Below, piece by piece: positions 9,551 through 12,808 of a stretch of 12,808 nucleotides of DNA (positions within the stretch are counted from its first letter, which is position 1; each line of letters begins with the position of its first letter). The notes under the pieces were generated by a model. The model made no database searches, had not been told where the DNA came from, and worked only from the letters and a program-made list of their open reading frames with translations. The position numbers and the translations under genes are program-made. The stretch is from Corinectria fuckeliana (Eukaryota > Ascomycota > Sordariomycetes > Hypocreales > Nectriaceae), in NCBI GenBank assembly GCA_019137255.1, contig WPDH01000335.1, positions 1 to 12,808 of the forward strand, in the 5' to 3' direction.

Positions 9551-11193
9551 CTAGTTATAATTATTATATAGTATAATAATACTATTATAAGCTAATATTA
9601 CTATAAGTACTTATTATATACTTTTTAATATTAAAAGCTTATATATTTAATTATAATATTATATAATAACTATTAAGATAGTAAATATTAGAGTTATATA
9701 CTTTAAGTTAATAAGACTAGTAATATAATAAAAGTACTATTAAGCTTAATAAACTTATTATATATCTTAGCTAAGACTATTAAGAATAATAGTTATATAT
9801 AAGTACTAATAGTAATATTTTAATACTTAATATCTAATATTTTATATTAACTTACTTATAAAAAAGAGTAGTAATAAGAGAAGTTAGTATAAGTAAGTAA
9901 TATTAAGTTTTTTTATAATAAGCTTAATTAAAATAAACTAGTTTATAATAATACTTTAAATAAATATACTTATACTTATATAATAATAGCTTTATATAAT
10001 TACTTAGAGCTTAGTAATAATATTATTAGTATTAAGAAAATTAGCTTAGTTAATATAATAATATAAGTTCTAAAAGTAAATACTCTTAATAATATTATTT
10101 TTACTATAAGTATTAGTTATAAAATCTAAGTAAAACTACTTAAATTTATTAACTATAAAAAAGGTTATTAACTAAAAGCTATTATTACTTTTATACTAAG
10201 TAATTTAGTATAGTAATAATAGTTACTTATAAAGTGTTTTTTATAATATACTTAATAAGAATAAGAAGGCTTTTTTAAAGTATAATATATTTTATACTTA
10301 GTATTAATTAAAAACTAAAAAGAGTATATTAAGTATAAGTAATAAGCTAGTTTTACTTATATTATTATTTTTATCTTAAAGCTATTACTAAAAAAAGCTA
10401 AAATCTTAAAATATTAATAATATAATTAATATATATAACTTATTTAATATAACTAATATATATAATATAAATCTTATACTTAATAGAGTATATATAATTT
10501 ATATTTTTTTTTTTTTTTTACTAAATCTTTTTTATTTATATATTTAAAATAAATAAGTATTAAATTTATTTTTATAATAAGTTTTTTAAGTTAGATATTT
10601 AAGTTATTTTCTATCTTTTTATTTAATTTATCTTATTATATTACTTAATATCTTAAATTACTTTTTATAAGTATTTAGTTTATTTCTACTAATATATAAT
10701 TAAATAAGATTAGTTACTTTTTATTTTTATAAAATAAATTAAGTAAAATAATAAGCTTTTATATAAGTTAAATATAGTTTTTTATAAGCTAGTTATTATC
10801 TCTTATAATAACTTATATAATTATACTTATTTTATAATAAATAATTTTACTATTTATTATAAAGTTATATTAAAAGACTAAAATAAGAATATATAAGTAA
10901 AAATAAAACTTATTATTTATATTAGTAAATAAAAAAAAAACTAAAAGAATATACTATATAGTAATTAAACTATATATATATTAAATAAGATTAACTTATT
11001 ATAATAAATTAAAAAGCTTTATTTTATTACTTATTATAATATTTTTACTAGTATAAATAGTTTATTTCTTATTATTTTATATCTAATTTTAGTTTATAAG
11101 AATATTTTTACTTTTTAAAAAGTTATAATATTATATTATTATATTATTACTATTACTTTTTTTATAAGATAGTAATAATAAGAAAAAAGTAAA
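9551..11193. other. RIP-saturated block, mild purine bias, no gene seen
   Basis: From 9551 to about 10400 the + strand carries more G than C (for example around 9861-9900) and more A, the reverse of the block before 7600. One TpG survives at 10235. Beyond 10400 G+C falls and A/T runs dominate, including 16 T at 10504-10519 and alternating TA stretches around 10428-10475. The longest stop-free run I followed on the + strand (9932 to about 10069, about 46 codons) has no start codon and no recognisable product. I see no RNA gene. Confidence 0.6.
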
Positions 11194-11372
11194 AAGTAAG
11201 ATTTAAAAATAGCTATTAGAAAAATAGTATAATTATAAATTAGTATTTTATATTCTTATATAAGATTTTTATTACTATTTAGCTTTAATATATATTATAA
11301 GATAAAATTTAAAAATAGCTATTAGCTTATTATATAAAAAGCTTTCTAAATAACTATTTTTAAATCTTACTT
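11194..11372. repeat. Inverted repeat, 29/30-bp arms, 179-bp span
   Basis: The left arm (11194-11222) and the right arm (11343-11372) are reverse complements except for one inserted base and one transition. A third copy of the core TTTAAAAATAGCTATTAG lies inside (about 11308-11325) in the direct orientation of the left arm. The size and terminal arms resemble a small MITE-like element. No target-site duplication is visible and the arms are themselves AT-rich, so this is only a structural call. Confidence 0.7.
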
Positions 11373-11438
11373 ATTTAAATTTATTTAAAAATAAAAAAAA
11401 AAGACTAAAAGCTAAAATAAGTAGTATAAGAAAAAAGA

Positions 11439-11487
11439 AAAAATCTTTTTAATATTATTAAATTAGTTTATACTTAAAAAGATTTTT
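11439..11487. repeat. Perfect 14-bp inverted repeat
   Basis: AAAAATCTTTTTAA (11439-11452) and TTAAAAAGATTTTT (11474-11487) are exact reverse complements around a 21-base spacer. It could form a stem-loop in either strand. No transcript is evident, so it is not called as a terminator. Confidence 0.65.
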
Positions 11488-11660
11488 ATTTTATTTAAAT
11501 AAGTAAATAATAATAAAATTATATATTATTTATAAGATAGTTTTTTTATTTTTAATATATATAATTAAGTATAATATATATATAGCTAAAAGTACTTAGT
11601 ATAACTTATTAGTTCTTTTTATAATTAGTATAGTTTTATAAGATAAAATATAACTTTAAG

Positions 11661-11736
11661 TAACTTTATATAGCTTAATATAGCTTAGTATAGCTTAATA
11701 TAACTTAGTATAACTTAATATAACTATATAAAGTTA
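11661..11736. repeat. 10-bp tandem array flanked by 13-bp inverted repeat
   Basis: Units of the form TARCTTARTA repeat in exact 10-base register from 11671 to 11720, with related units at 11661-11670 (TAACTTTATA) and 11721-11730 (TAACTATATA). The 13 bases at the left edge (11661-11673) and the 13 at the right edge (11724-11736) are perfect reverse complements, so the array sits in the loop of a potential hairpin. Between the central units all differences are G/A transitions. A 10-base period matches the DNA helical pitch, so intrinsic bending is possible but unproven. Confidence 0.85.
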
Positions 11737-12134
11737 ACTTTTATTTTAAGTTAGTTTTAGTATATATATATAATACTTAACTACTTTTAATTTAATTTTA
11801 TATTAAGATTTATAATTTTAGTCTAATCTAATTTTATCTTATATTAAGATTTTATCTTATTTTAATTAAACTAAAAAAAAAAAACTTTAAATATTTTTAA
11901 TTAAAACTAAAAAATAACTATAAAAATAAATTATATACTAATCTTAATTATTTTTTTAAAAGATTTAAAATCTATATATAAAAAACTTATTTTTTATTAT
12001 ACTTAAACTAGATTTTAATTTTATTTTTTTAATATAAATAATAAACTTATTTTTATAACTAATATTATTATTATTATTATTAAAATTTATATATAATTAA
12101 TATATATAATTATATTTTTTTTACTAAAAAATTA

Positions 12135-12135
<1 letters not shown>

Positions 12136-12183
<48 letters not shown>

Positions 12184-12201
12184 ATTATTATTATTATTAT
12201 A
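12136..12201. repeat. ATT microsatellite, about 15 units plus extension
   Basis: ATT repeats without interruption from 12136 to 12181 (46 bases). After a short break it resumes to about 12201. A smaller ATT tract lies at 12063-12081. Such tracts are typical of AT-rich intergenic DNA. If RIP acted on it, the precursor could have been a CAA-type repeat, but native ATT is just as possible. Confidence 0.93.
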
Positions 12202-12386
12202 ATTATTATATTTAATTATATAAAATTAACTTAATAATAAGATTATAATAAAATTATAATATTAATAATTAAAAAATAAATATATTAATAAATTTAAAAA
12301 AAAATATATATTAGTAATATATTTAAGATTTTAAACTAATATAAGCTTAATATTAAGCTTAAAAGAAAATTACTTATAAAAATATT

Positions 12387-12402
12387 AAAAAAAAAAAAAA
12401 AA
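12387..12402. repeat. Poly-A run, 16 bases
   Basis: This is an uninterrupted run of 16 A on the + strand. It could be a relic of a retroelement tail or simply low-complexity sequence; no adjoining element can be recognised. Confidence 0.9.
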
Positions 12403-12450
12403 TTATTATAAACTAAAAACTAAATAATAAATAATAATAAAAAGCTATAT

Positions 12451-12479
12451 AATTATTAATAATTATTAATAATTATTAA
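12451..12479. repeat. 10-bp AT tandem repeat, three units
   Basis: AATTATTAAT occurs twice exactly, followed by a third unit that differs only at its last base. Palindromic relatives (AATTATTAATAATT, around 12503-12516) follow. The array is short and carries no G or C. Confidence 0.8.
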
Positions 12480-12675
12480 ATATTAAATTTATATTAGTTT
12501 TTAATTATTAATAATTATATTATTAATTATATTATTAACTAATTTATTAATAACTAATTTTATTTTACTAAAAATCTTAAGTTTTTAATTATAATAATAA
12601 AACAATCTAAATATATTTAGTTAATATAAATCTAATATTTAATTATTTTATTTTTATAATAAATTAAATATTTAA

Positions 12676-12698
<23 letters not shown>
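12676..12698. repeat. Poly-T run, 23 bases
   Basis: This is an uninterrupted run of 23 T on the + strand, followed shortly by another T run. As with the tract at 1690-1753, it could be the poly-A tail of a minus-strand element, without other support. Confidence 0.9.
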
Positions 12699-12707
<9 letters not shown>

Positions 12708-12808
12708 TTAACTTTTTAAAAAATAAAATAATTTTAGTTTTAATAAAAAGATTATTTATTTATATATAATAATAATATAAAAGACTTAATTTAAACTTAT
12801 TATATAAA

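Larger units (their letters stand above)
11737..12808. other. Nearly pure A+T stretch with simple repeats
   Basis: G+C is close to zero over long stretches here, especially after 11900. The sequence consists of A runs, T runs, ATT tracts and AATTATTAAT words. One CpA survives at 12603. Stops are everywhere and there is no ATG. The microsatellites and homopolymers are listed separately. I see no gene, RNA or element boundary up to the end of the window. Confidence 0.65.

Noticed and set aside
9932..10069. Stop-free run of about 46 codons on the + strand, with a frame that stays suggestive downstream if stops are read as mutated Gln or Trp codons
   Set aside because: It has no start codon, the stop frequency over the longer span is about what such TA-rich DNA gives by chance, and no domain motif can be recognised.
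11439..11487. Transcription terminator
   Set aside because: The stem is AT-only except for one C-G pair, there is no upstream gene, and this type of terminator is bacterial.
1..12808. tRNA, rRNA or riboswitch genes
   Set aside because: No sequence resembling conserved tRNA arms or rRNA cores is visible; the near loss of CpA, TpG and CpG would in any case have destroyed them.
49..12808. Mitochondrial or organelle DNA because of the extreme A+T content
   Set aside because: A terminal CCCTAA array and the dinucleotide-specific loss of CpA and CpG fit a nuclear subtelomere under RIP, not general AT bias.
10428..12808. Centromere or replication origin suggested by near-pure A+T
   Set aside because: AT-richness is the only evidence; filamentous fungi have no reliable origin consensus, and the location is within 13 kb of the telomere.

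Overview
This window is the left end of a linear chromosome, almost certainly from a filamentous ascomycete fungus. It opens with eight perfect CCCTAA repeats (1-48), the C-rich strand of a TTAGGG-type telomere. Everything after that is extremely AT-rich: G+C is roughly one base in ten by eye, and near zero in places. Its dinucleotide pattern is what repeat-induced point mutation (RIP) leaves when carried to saturation. Reading both strands I found no CpG and only six CpA/TpG steps in 12.8 kb (3659, 5446, 6896, 8557, 10235, 12603). Every other surviving C is followed by T or C, and every other surviving G is preceded by A or G. One consequence is that I see no ATG on either strand, while TAA and TAG are dense in every frame. 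I therefore annotate no coding gene, tRNA or rRNA.

Layout: telomere (1-48); a subtelomeric repeat of about 0.73 kb starting right at the telomere (49-780); a pyrimidine-rich block running to about 7.6 kb whose first 1,163 bases (774-1936) contain no G at all; a more balanced 1.1 kb (about 7640-8683); a second, fuller copy of the subtelomeric repeat (8684-9509, same orientation); a mildly purine-biased stretch (9510 to about 10.4 kb); and then increasingly pure A+T with inverted repeats, a 10-bp tandem array and ATT microsatellites to the end. Two 2-base N runs (189-190, 1738-1739) mark assembly problems. Comparison of the repeat copies suggests that the first hides about 78 missing bases.

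The two repeat copies are about 93% identical in a hand alignment. All of the roughly 44 substitutions I counted are C/T or G/A transitions, in both directions, so each copy kept mutating after they separated. A variable 18-bp minisatellite sits near the end of both copies.

Functionally this is best read as transposon- or repeat-derived DNA mutated into non-coding, presumably heterochromatic, telomere-proximal sequence. In Neurospora such DNA attracts H3K9 methylation, HP1 and cytosine methylation; that it does so here is inference. The ancestral elements cannot be named from the sequence alone. I found no new gene system. The notable things are the completeness of the CpA/CpG loss, the G-free tract, the telomere-abutting duplicated repeat and several small ordered repeats.
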